Translations under genes and position numbers: made by a program
The notes under the pieces: model-generated
What the model saw: only the letters and a program-made list of their open reading frames with translations
What the model was told of the DNA's origin: nothing
Database searches by the model: none
Source: Pseudomonadota bacterium
Lineage (GTDB): Bacteria > Bdellovibrionota > Bacteriovoracia > Bacteriovoracales > Bacteriovoracaceae
Reading direction: 5' to 3'
DNA: 7,702 nt
NCBI GenBank assembly: GCA_023432655.1
Contig: JAEYUK010000173.1
Location: forward strand, 1-7,702
Shown: piece by piece, positions 1 through 6,515 of the stretch
How positions within the stretch are numbered: the stretch's first letter is position 1
Layout of the letters: each line of letters begins with the position of its first letter

Positions 1-1496
1 CTATGGCGGAGTACATATATAGTACTTCACGCCAATATAAGCCGTTCCAGAAATACACAGGCGGTAACGCTAATTCTGGTAAAGAATTAATCGAGACTAT
101 TGGATGTGTCGGCTGTCACATGGTTGAAGGTATTGATGATAAATGGAACGCTGTAGGTGAACGTAAGGGAACTTACTTAACTGGTCTCGGTTCAAAAGTT
201 GATCCTGACTGGTTAGTTTCATGGTTGAAGAAACCATCGCACTATCAGCCTGATACAGTGATGCCTTCTTTCCGTTTAACGGATAAAGAAGCCAATGATA
301 TCGCGGCTTACCTTTTAAGCCTGAAGAATAAACAGTTTGCTGATTTAAGATTCCCTGAGATCAATAAAGCATTACGTGATGAGATCCTGGTTCAAGATTA
401 CTTCTCTGCTTTTGAGACGGTTAAGGCCGCTCAAGCGAAGTTAGAGAAAATGTCTGATCGTGAAAGAACGATGGAACTTGGTAAGCGTTCAATCAACAAG
501 TATGGTTGTTACTCTTGTCACAACATTAATGGATTCGAAGGCGATCTTCCTCAAATTGGTCCAGAACTTACCAAAGAAGGTTCTAAACCAGTTGAGCAGT
601 TTGGTTTCGGCCAGCAGAAACAAGTTCCGAAGACTCGCCAAGCTTGGTTAACTCAGCACTTAAAAACACCACGTATCTGGGATATCGGTGTTCCTAAGCC
701 GTTTAAAGACCTAAACAAGATGCCAAACTTCTACTTAACTGACGCTGAAGTTGAGTCGATGGTTGGAGTTCTTCTTGGACAGGTTGCTGATAAAGTTCCT
801 CTGGCCGGTCAGAAGCGACTTTCTGCAGGTGAGAAGCAGTATTACGATGGTATGAAGATTGCTAACCACTTTAACTGTTACGGATGTCACAACATCGATG
901 GCATTGGTGGTGGTCTTTCAACAGCTTTTGAAGATCAAAACTTTGGTCCTCCGTACTTAACTAAAGAAGGTCTTCGTGTTCAAACTGACTGGTTGTATGA
1001 CTTCCTACAGAATGTTCATCCAATCCGTAGCTACGTAAAAGTTAGAATGCCGACCTTTAACTATACTCATGATCAATTGAATAAATTGATTGCAGGATTC
1101 CAAGGTGGCGCAGATCAAGTTACTTTCGAAGCTCCAGCTAAAGTTGTGTGGGAGCCAGGTGAAAGAGAAGCTGCGAAGAGAATTTGGGATGAGTTGGCTT
1201 GTACAACTTGTCACACTGCTGGATTCAATAAAGATGAGCCGCAAGCACCGGATCTTCATTATGCGAAGAAACGTCTTCGTGCGGACTTTATGGATGCTTG
1301 GATTGCTAATCCGCAATCTTTCCACCCATACAGTACCATGCCTGCATTCTGGGATGATGGTAGTGGTAACTTGATGCCAGCAGTTGATGGAGTATTGGAT
1401 AACGATCCAAAACGTCAGATTCAGGCCGTAAGAAAACTCATCCAAGAGTTTGGCTACGACACGAATCCAAAGCCTTTCCCGAAAAACGAAAACTAA
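1..1496 (+). CDS. Multihaem c-type cytochrome, 5'-truncated by the window
   Basis: Electron-transfer cytochrome c. It should act outside the cytoplasmic membrane, because CXXCH haem attachment occurs there. The readable 497 residues (counted from an ATG at base 3) hold four haem-binding sites: CVGCH at 35-39, CYSCH at 169-173, CYGCH at 292-296 and CTTCH at 400-404. Each has a downstream Met-Pro motif suited to the distal haem ligand: VMPSF (Met87), KMPNF (Met240), RMPTF (Met349) and TMPAF (Met446). This suggests four tandem class I-like domains. The ATG at base 3 is probably not the true start. No signal peptide follows it, and MAEYIYS resembles the closing helix of a domain (compare AAYLLSL at 101-107), so at least one more domain probably lies upstream. 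The gene ends in TAA followed by a strong hairpin. The partner oxidase or reductase cannot be told from this window. Multihaem cytochrome is near certain; the exact respiratory complex is unknown. Confidence 0.93.
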   Translation, partial: MAEYIYSTSRQYKPFQKYTGGNANSGKELIETIGCVGCHMVEGIDDKWNAVGERKGTYLTGLGSKVDPDWLVSWLKKPSHYQPDTVMPSFRLTDKEANDIAAYLLSLKNKQFADLRFPEINKALRDEILVQDYFSAFETVKAAQAKLEKMSDRERTMELGKRSINKYGCYSCHNINGFEGDLPQIGPELTKEGSKPVEQFGFGQQKQVPKTRQAWLTQHLKTPRIWDIGVPKPFKDLNKMPNFYLTDAEVESMVGVLLGQVADKVPLAGQKRLSAGEKQYYDGMKIANHFNCYGCHNIDGIGGGLSTAFEDQNFGPPYLTKEGLRVQTDWLYDFLQNVHPIRSYVKVRMPTFNYTHDQLNKLIAGFQGGADQVTFEAPAKVVWEPGEREAAKRIWDELACTTCHTAGFNKDEPQAPDLHYAKKRLRADFMDAWIANPQSFHPYSTMPAFWDDGSGNLMPAVDGVLDNDPKRQIQAVRKLIQEFGYDTNPKPFPKNEN

Positions 1497-1502
1497 TTTC
1501 TT

Positions 1503-1538
1503 AGGTGTTGTGCGATTATGTCGCACAACACCTTCCTT
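1503..1538 (+). terminator. Perfect 13-bp hairpin after the cytochrome gene
   Basis: AGGTGTTGTGCGA (1503-1515) pairs perfectly with TCGCACAACACCT (1521-1533) around the loop TTATG, starting 7 nt after the cytochrome stop. The sequence after it (TCCTTAT) is only moderately T-rich, so it is an imperfect intrinsic terminator. It could also act as a 3'-end stabilising stem. Position and stem quality support transcript ending or processing here. Confidence 0.6.
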
Positions 1539-1567
1539 ATCCCTCTGAAAATTTATTTAATCTTCTT

Positions 1568-2518
1568 ATGATACTAAGTCTCAACCCGACTTATTTTTGC
1601 AATTTCCGTAATGGTAAATGCGCCGATACCTGCTATCTGACGAAGTCTCAGCTTAGTGATTCGCGTTTACTAAAAATAGAAACGATTAAAGCGCGCATTC
1701 AAGAATTGTCTGAAAGTTTTAAGCTTGAGCACATCGATTTATATGGAGGGGAGATTACCATTCTGCCATTAGACTATCAGTTGGAGCTTATCTCTTATCT
1801 CGCAGGCCTTAATGTTTCGGTGAATCTGGTAACTAATCTCTCAAATACGGATTCACCTTTTATTGCCCATCTTCCAAGAAATTTTACTCTTTCAGTCAGC
1901 TGGGATTTTGAGGCGAGACAGGCTTCCGATAAAGTTTTTGATCGAATGGAGAAGCTTCCGCATAAATTTTCCATCCTCTCTCTGGCCACTCCAGAGTTCG
2001 CTCGCTTTGATCCTGAAATGATTTTAGGTCTTTTGATGAAACTTCCTAATCTTCAGGCCTATGAAATCAAACCCTATAATCAAAATCAAAGTAATCATCA
2101 TTCGTTTACTCATAAGGATTATGAAGACTTAATTCAGAAGTACATCATCCTATATAAAAAACTTAAGCCTAACTTTCAATTTGTGAACATTGATCTTTTA
2201 CAAATGAGTCTAGCGAAAGTGAAGTCGAGTTGGAGTGATCAGCATCTTTATCTCACTCCTGATGATACATGGAGCGTTTTGGAGTTTGACCAAAAAGGGA
2301 ACGAATATTTCAAAAAATTAAATTCCATTCCGGAGTATCTGGCATGGTCTAAGCAGGAAAAAGAAGTTTTTGAAATGGACCCACATTGCCGAAAATGTCG
2401 CCATTTAGGTCATTGTTTAAGCGAACACTTAAAACCCATTGATCGTTTTGAGACCAATGGGTGCAGTGGTTTTAAAAATTTACTTGATTGGTTTGAGACT
2501 ACTGGGCGAACTCTTTAA
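1568..2518 (+). CDS. Radical SAM-like protein with noncanonical CX6CX3C motif and C-terminal four-Cys module
   Basis: Predicted 316-aa cytoplasmic radical SAM-type enzyme. The N-terminus LSLNPTYFCNF resembles the first strand of a radical SAM barrel. The cysteines that follow are C11, C18 and C22 (CX6CX3C) instead of the usual CX3CX2C. The third Cys is followed by Tyr, as in canonical members. YGGEI at 59-63 matches the SAM-binding GGE motif. C274, C277, C283 and C299 (CX2CX5CX15C) resemble a reduced SPASM/Twitch Fe-S module and nearly match the module of the three minus-strand neighbours. I chose the ATG at 1568 because the frame's earlier starts (GTG 1505, TTG 1508) lie inside the hairpin and the conserved fold begins right at this Met. 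No clear Shine-Dalgarno is visible. The gene overlaps the opposing gene's end by 20 nt. The radical SAM assignment is likely; the substrate is unknown. Confidence 0.8.
   Translation: MILSLNPTYFCNFRNGKCADTCYLTKSQLSDSRLLKIETIKARIQELSESFKLEHIDLYGGEITILPLDYQLELISYLAGLNVSVNLVTNLSNTDSPFIAHLPRNFTLSVSWDFEARQASDKVFDRMEKLPHKFSILSLATPEFARFDPEMILGLLMKLPNLQAYEIKPYNQNQSNHHSFTHKDYEDLIQKYIILYKKLKPNFQFVNIDLLQMSLAKVKSSWSDQHLYLTPDDTWSVLEFDQKGNEYFKKLNSIPEYLAWSKQEKEVFEMDPHCRKCRHLGHCLSEHLKPIDRFETNGCSGFKNLLDWFETTGRTL
2428..2462 (-). terminator. Candidate intrinsic terminator of the minus-strand operon, inside the convergent gene
   Basis: Read on the minus strand, ACCCATTG (2462-2455) pairs perfectly with CAATGGGT (2441-2434) over a 13-nt loop. 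The stem is followed at once by a short T-rich tail (TTTTAAG, counting the last stem base). It lies about 37 nt after the stop of the last operon gene, which is a fitting place for an operon terminator. The stem is short, the loop is large and the T-tract is weak. Confidence 0.4.
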
Positions 2519-3581
2519 ACTTTTGAGGGAAAAGGCAGTCCTTAATCCCTTTGTTTTCCATGTAATTCAGCACATTTCGTCCCACACAGGCAGTGAGATA
2601 ACTACAGTCAGCGCATTCTGTAGTTTTATTAGCGTACTCAAAGCTCATCGTTTGAAGGTCGATATGTTGATCCATGATAGCTTCAGGATTAAGGTTTTCC
2701 ACCTTAAAGACTTTGTTAGTGTCGATAATCTGCTCATAAATAAACGGGCTAAAATAAACCTCATTATCATAAATATTTAAGCAGATGGTGTTTCCAGTAT
2801 TGTGGTGCTTATCGACGTTAGTCAGATAGATGTCTTTATGGTCATTTTTTTCAAGAATATCCTGAAGAAAACTCTTCCAGTAAGAAAGATTTTTATCAAT
2901 CAGAACATTGTTATGGCTACGGAAGAAGCCTGGGTTGAATTCCATAATAGTATTGAATTCGTTCTTAATCGTATTAACCATTTCCATATAATTTTCGCGA
3001 AGGAGTTCATTGTTGTGAATATTCACCACATAGGACCAATCGATAATCTTAGGAGAGTTGTTTAAGAAAAAGTTTAAGGCCCATTTATTGTCGGCCATGT
3101 AGTTTTCTTCTTTTGCGAGCATCTTCTTAGTATTTAGGGGTACCAGGAACTCCAGGATCATTTCTTTCCTGAAATACTGGGTGTTATCCAAAATATCAAA
3201 AATGCGCTGGAATTTTTCCTTATCAACATTCTCAAAAACACTGGCCGCAGTGATTCTGGTTTTCTCATGAAGGCCCATGATCTTATGAAAAGTCGGATGA
3301 AGGAGAACTTCTTCGGTATTCTTGGCACTGAAAAATTCAGTCGGAGCAAGTACGATCTCTCTGAAGCGTAATCCTTTCTCGGTTAAGCCTTTGGCGATTT
3401 GATATGTTTTTTCGAGGGTTTCTTCCCAATTGGAAACAACCTTATTCTTATTTACATAGCATCCTTCGCAAGAATGAACGCAGCCGTTTAATATATCTAG
3501 ATTCAGAACAAAATCCATCGTCTCGATGTTATCGATATTAGTCTTAGACATCTTTTCAAAGAAATTCGTTTCAATAGTCAT
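2499..3581 (-). CDS. Radical SAM protein, third paralogue of the tandem set (reduced SPASM/Twitch type)
   Basis: A 360-aa radical SAM enzyme. C34, C38 and C41 (CVHSCEGCYV) form the CX3CX2C site for the SAM-binding [4Fe-4S] cluster. APTEFFSAKN at 79-88 sits where GGEP normally lies. EFNTIMEFNPGFFR (208-221) and VYFSPFIYE (275-283) are blocks shared with the paralogues. C323, C326, C332 and C349 (CX2CX5CX16C) probably bind one auxiliary cluster. In SPASM proteins a further Cys falls four residues after the third of these; here it is Asn336. The start at 3581 leaves a 1-nt gap after the previous stop and has GGAG seven nt upstream. The longer frame from 3650 would add 23 residues that overlap the upstream gene and have no counterpart in the paralogues. 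The stop is TAG. It resembles the 4676-5773 paralogue more than the middle one. Substrate unknown. Confidence 0.88.
   Translation of the reverse strand: MTIETNFFEKMSKTNIDNIETMDFVLNLDILNGCVHSCEGCYVNKNKVVSNWEETLEKTYQIAKGLTEKGLRFREIVLAPTEFFSAKNTEEVLLHPTFHKIMGLHEKTRITAASVFENVDKEKFQRIFDILDNTQYFRKEMILEFLVPLNTKKMLAKEENYMADNKWALNFFLNNSPKIIDWSYVVNIHNNELLRENYMEMVNTIKNEFNTIMEFNPGFFRSHNNVLIDKNLSYWKSFLQDILEKNDHKDIYLTNVDKHHNTGNTICLNIYDNEVYFSPFIYEQIIDTNKVFKVENLNPEAIMDQHIDLQTMSFEYANKTTECADCSYLTACVGRNVLNYMENKGIKDCLFPQKFKEFAQ
2526..2557 (+). terminator. Candidate intrinsic terminator of the plus-strand radical SAM gene, inside the opposing gene
   Basis: AGGGA (2526-2530) pairs with TCCCT (2546-2550), and AAGG (2532-2535) with CCTT (2540-2543) around the loop CAGT, with a small A/AA internal loop. 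TTGTTTT (2551-2557) follows directly. It begins 8 nt after the stop of the plus-strand gene and has the shape of an intrinsic terminator. It encodes part of the C-terminus of the opposing protein, so coding constraint could explain some of it. Confidence 0.45.
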
Positions 3582-3582
3582 A

Positions 3583-4692
3583 TTAGCACTCCGATGCTTT
3601 AAAGGACGTTCTGTATAAAGGTTTAGGCACGACACACGTAGTGATGTCATGTTGTTTCATAAATTGGATGTGGTTTCTCGCCACACAATTGGGAAGGAAG
3701 TGGCAATTCGAGCAGTGAGGTAAATTCATCGCATGCTGGTATTGCAATATCGCCAGCTCTTCTTTTTTGTTAAATACGTCTGACATATAGAAACGGCCAT
3801 CTTCCTGGGACTTAATCTCTAACTCCTTCGAGGTAAGTGGCACGAACTCATAGAGAAAGGGCGCCACATAGAGTCTGCCATTAGTGTAAGTCAGAGCGTG
3901 AAAGGTATCTCCGCCAAAGTAGATATCAACCATATTGAGAAACACATTGCGGATGGTGTTGTTATCCACCTGATTCTGTAAGAGGTCACTAATCATCTTA
4001 CATTGCTTTTCAATCATTTTAGAGTTGGTCGCTCGGGCAAAAGAAGGATTGATCTTAAACTTGGAGCCATAATCCCGTTTAATCATCATATTGAGGTCAT
4101 TTATGCTCACTCGATCAAACATTTCTGGATAGAAGTTAGCGATGAAGAAAATGTTCACCTGTTTCTTTAGTCGAACATCGATGTTCTTAATCACTTCCAA
4201 GTTCCGGTCAAAGTGATCCAGGTAAGCACGGTCATTATCAATGTACTTATCAATATCGATCACGACGAAAAGTTCAAAACGTTTACCATAAGGGGCCATC
4301 ATACCCATGAGTTTATCTGTCCGACGCTTGAGTTCCTCATAAGGGGTGAGCATGGTAGAGGTAAAGGTTAGAGCAGCATATTGATCGATCAGTTTATCAA
4401 AGAGAGGCTCATCTACTAACTGATCAAAATTCATGGCATCAAAGATATCAGTCGGTCCCAGGAATAATTCATTTGCTTCTATCCCCTGGTCTTTAAATTC
4501 CTGGGTCAGGTGATAAATATTTTCAAGGTCCTTAGTTGAAAATTTATTCTTAGTATCAACAAAGCAGCCAGGACAATTCATCTCACAGCCATCCAAGGCA
4601 TCAAAAATGATGTCCAATTCAAGTGTTGGAGTAAACTGAAGTGGTTTTGTCCCACTTACATGCTTTCGATAAGCATCAAACTGCACGCCCAT
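3583..4692 (-). CDS. Radical SAM protein, middle and most divergent paralogue
   Basis: A radical SAM enzyme of 369 aa from the ATG at 4692. C36, C40 and C43 (CEMNCPGCFV) form CX3CX2C. LGPTDIFDAMN follows at about 78-88 in the GGEP position. INPSFAR and LYVAPFLYE match blocks in the paralogues. C327, C330, C336 and C353 give the same CX2CX5CX16C, again with Asn (CVARN) where a SPASM Cys would sit. The Cys kept in the 4676-5773 paralogue (YICPF) is Ala here (YVAPF). The start is uncertain: the frame also offers ATG at 4704 and TTG at 4710. I prefer 4692 because GGGG lies six nt upstream and the distance to the first Cys then matches the paralogues. That start overlaps the upstream gene by 17 nt, which suggests coupled translation. 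The protein ends in a Cys residue. One nt separates it from the next gene. Confidence 0.87.
   Translation of the reverse strand: MGVQFDAYRKHVSGTKPLQFTPTLELDIIFDALDGCEMNCPGCFVDTKNKFSTKDLENIYHLTQEFKDQGIEANELFLGPTDIFDAMNFDQLVDEPLFDKLIDQYAALTFTSTMLTPYEELKRRTDKLMGMMAPYGKRFELFVVIDIDKYIDNDRAYLDHFDRNLEVIKNIDVRLKKQVNIFFIANFYPEMFDRVSINDLNMMIKRDYGSKFKINPSFARATNSKMIEKQCKMISDLLQNQVDNNTIRNVFLNMVDIYFGGDTFHALTYTNGRLYVAPFLYEFVPLTSKELEIKSQEDGRFYMSDVFNKKEELAILQYQHAMNLPHCSNCHFLPNCVARNHIQFMKQHDITTCVVPKPLYRTSFKASEC
3588..3593 (-). promoter_or_regulatory. Ribosome binding site deciding the 3581 start
   Basis: On the minus strand CGGAG(TG) places GGAG (3592-3589) seven nt before the ATG at 3581, within the last codons of the preceding gene. 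It is one of the better Shine-Dalgarno matches in this operon and supports 3581 over the longer frame starting at 3650. Confidence 0.65.
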
Positions 4693-5773
4693 GTATGGCC
4701 CCATTTCCAAGGCCTAGAAAACAATCTTTAATATTGTTGGCCTCCATGAAAGTTAATACGTTCTTATAACTGCATGAAACTAAGAATTCACAGCCGTCAC
4801 AGTGAGTGGTCTGAGAGGCATACTGCATTTGTTTAACGACATAATCCTCTTTGGCCGAAGTCAGGTCAGTTAAAGAGTACTCGTCAGCTTTTTTAGGAAT
4901 TAAGTAAGTACTGTCGTAAGAGAACACGTTCTCATAAATAAAAGGGCAGATATAAAAGCTTCCGGCCCGAAAATTAACCACTAGATTATTGATTCCACTG
5001 TGGGCCTTATTAAGCATGGTGTAGGTAAAGCCCTCAGCATTGTGCTTAAAGTTATCTTTAATGGTGTTCATCCAGAACTGCAGATTCTCTTTTTGTTCGC
5101 GATGCTTAATCCGAAGGATTGATGGATTGAATTCAAGAATAGTGTCGAATTCAGTTTTAATTTCCTGAGCAAGGCGGCTTAAGTTATTTGAATCGTACTT
5201 AATAAGATTTGAAGGATGAATATTAATCTGGAAGGCCGGATCAAACTCCAGTCCTGATTCTTTCAATACTTCCCATCTTCTTTTTATATTGGAGATGTAG
5301 TTTGGGTCCCCAAGGAATTCATCAATGTCAGTAGCAATGAGTAGGTCAATATCGAGGTGTCCCACTTCTTCTTCTAATACCTGAAGCTTTTCTCGAATAT
5401 CTTCAGGACTGGCCTTAAGAGTTGAGAGCATGACGAACTTGGTATCAGGATTCTTAAAAAGACGTTTGAAATCCGGGTGGCGAATGACATCCAGAGTGTT
5501 TTTAGCGCTGAAAAAATCAGTTGGCCCTAAGGCAATCTCTTCCAAGTGGAAATGACTGGCATTGATTTCGTCCGCGATTTGGCCAATAGTCTTAAGTTCC
5601 TGATCAAGATTTTTAGAGTTGGTGCCTTTGTTGACGTAACATCCGGCACAGCTAAAATCACAGCCATTCAAAACATCGATGTTCATGAAAAAATAGAAGT
5701 CGTGGGACTTATCTAAGTCCCAATTTACCTCTCCTGCATGATTCATTCGATCGAATAGCTTTTCTCTGATCAT
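4676..5773 (-). CDS. Radical SAM protein, first paralogue of the tandem set
   Basis: A 365-aa radical SAM enzyme. C38, C42 and C45 (CDFSCAGCYV) form the CX3CX2C cluster site, preceded by MNIDVLNG, a typical first barrel strand. LGPTDFFSAKN (82-92) replaces GGEP. EFDTILEFNPSILR (208-221) and FYICPFIYE (273-281) are shared blocks; C276 in the second sits where SPASM proteins often place an auxiliary-cluster Cys. C325, C328, C334 and C351 (CX2CX5CX16C) form the C-terminal module, with Asn338 four residues after the third Cys. It starts 3 nt after the upstream stop, and its end runs 17 nt into the next gene. The Shine-Dalgarno is weak (AAAGAA-like), so re-initiation from the upstream gene is plausible. 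It is probably cytoplasmic, as no signal or membrane segment is seen. It and the 2499-3581 gene look like the closest pair. Substrate unknown. Confidence 0.89.
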   Translation of the reverse strand: MIREKLFDRMNHAGEVNWDLDKSHDFYFFMNIDVLNGCDFSCAGCYVNKGTNSKNLDQELKTIGQIADEINASHFHLEEIALGPTDFFSAKNTLDVIRHPDFKRLFKNPDTKFVMLSTLKASPEDIREKLQVLEEEVGHLDIDLLIATDIDEFLGDPNYISNIKRRWEVLKESGLEFDPAFQINIHPSNLIKYDSNNLSRLAQEIKTEFDTILEFNPSILRIKHREQKENLQFWMNTIKDNFKHNAEGFTYTMLNKAHSGINNLVVNFRAGSFYICPFIYENVFSYDSTYLIPKKADEYSLTDLTSAKEDYVVKQMQYASQTTHCDGCEFLVSCSYKNVLTFMEANNIKDCFLGLGNGAIHGRAV

Positions 5774-5776
5774 GAA

Positions 5777-6514
5777 TTATTCTTTAATTTCCGCTAAAAT
5801 ATTGTTCTCTTTAACCATTTTCATCGCAAGAGCACTTAAACCCGCAAATGGGGCGATATACTTATCCGAAGCCAGGAACGAAATTAATCTGTCTCCACCG
5901 AAAATATACTCATCAAAATAATGAGTATAGTAAGGACGGGCCAGAAGATCAGTGTAGTCATTGTTCACATTAAAAAGGACGAGAAATTCAGGGAGGGCCA
6001 GAACCTGAGAAAGGTTGGCGCCAACATTCGCTAATGGTCCATCAATTTTAGTAAGCTCATTTTTAAAGGCTTCACAATCTTCTTTTTCCAGGAAGCTCTT
6101 AGAAGTCGTAGCAAGATAAAGGGGAATGGAATGAATCACCTGGATCCAATCATCCAGTAATTCCCGGTTATCGAAAATAAAGTCGGTATACTGATCAAGT
6201 GAGAATTGTTCTGCAACATCCGCATAAGGCATCCGTTGAAACTTGTAGCCCAAAATGATGTTGGCACAGATTTTGGCCAGATTCGTCGTTTCCACCACGA
6301 ATTTTCCAGTCATGTATTCTAAAAGTAATTCAGGGGTAACACCTTTAATCTCAGCTTTAATCCTCATGTTACTTAAAGTCATGAGGCACTGCTTGGGTGT
6401 AATTCGACTATTAGGAATATCAACACGGAACAGGATGCTCTTGTCTTTAAAGTATTCAACTTGATGTTGTGGAGAGAGTGGCAAAGTTACATCTAAGATT
6501 CTTTGAGTTGTCAT
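5777..6514 (-). CDS. Unrecognised 245-aa protein of the radical SAM operon
   Basis: I do not recognise this family. The protein has 245 residues, appears soluble and mostly helical with aromatic-rich stretches, and shows no signal peptide, membrane span or metal-binding motif. It has only three Cys (43, 83, 147), not arranged as a cluster site. The N-terminus (MTTQRILDVTLPLSP) looks like strand-forming sequence. Towards the C-terminus, YIFGGDRLISFLASDKYIAP (203-222) holds a GGD. The ATG at 6514 follows the previous stop by one nt, with AGG six nt upstream; the stop lies 3 nt before the first radical SAM start. This packing makes it a likely partner of those enzymes. It could be a substrate, a substrate-presenting chaperone or a scaffold. 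The sequence does not choose between these. Confidence 0.82.
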   Translation of the reverse strand: MTTQRILDVTLPLSPQHQVEYFKDKSILFRVDIPNSRITPKQCLMTLSNMRIKAEIKGVTPELLLEYMTGKFVVETTNLAKICANIILGYKFQRMPYADVAEQFSLDQYTDFIFDNRELLDDWIQVIHSIPLYLATTSKSFLEKEDCEAFKNELTKIDGPLANVGANLSQVLALPEFLVLFNVNNDYTDLLARPYYTHYFDEYIFGGDRLISFLASDKYIAPFAGLSALAMKMVKENNILAEIKE

Positions 6515-6515
6515 T

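Noticed and set aside
1005..1526. 173-aa minus-strand frame opposite the cytochrome gene
   Set aside because: It is fully antisense to a clear cytochrome with intact haem motifs, and its composition is not protein-like; treated as a shadow.
1554..1561. TATTTAAT as a -10 box for the plus-strand radical SAM gene
   Set aside because: No matching -35 element is seen, and the implied start would be at about the ATG itself; too weak to call.
1505..1567. GTG-initiated extension of the plus-strand radical SAM gene
   Set aside because: The extra 21 codons run through the hairpin after the cytochrome gene and add no recognisable fold element.
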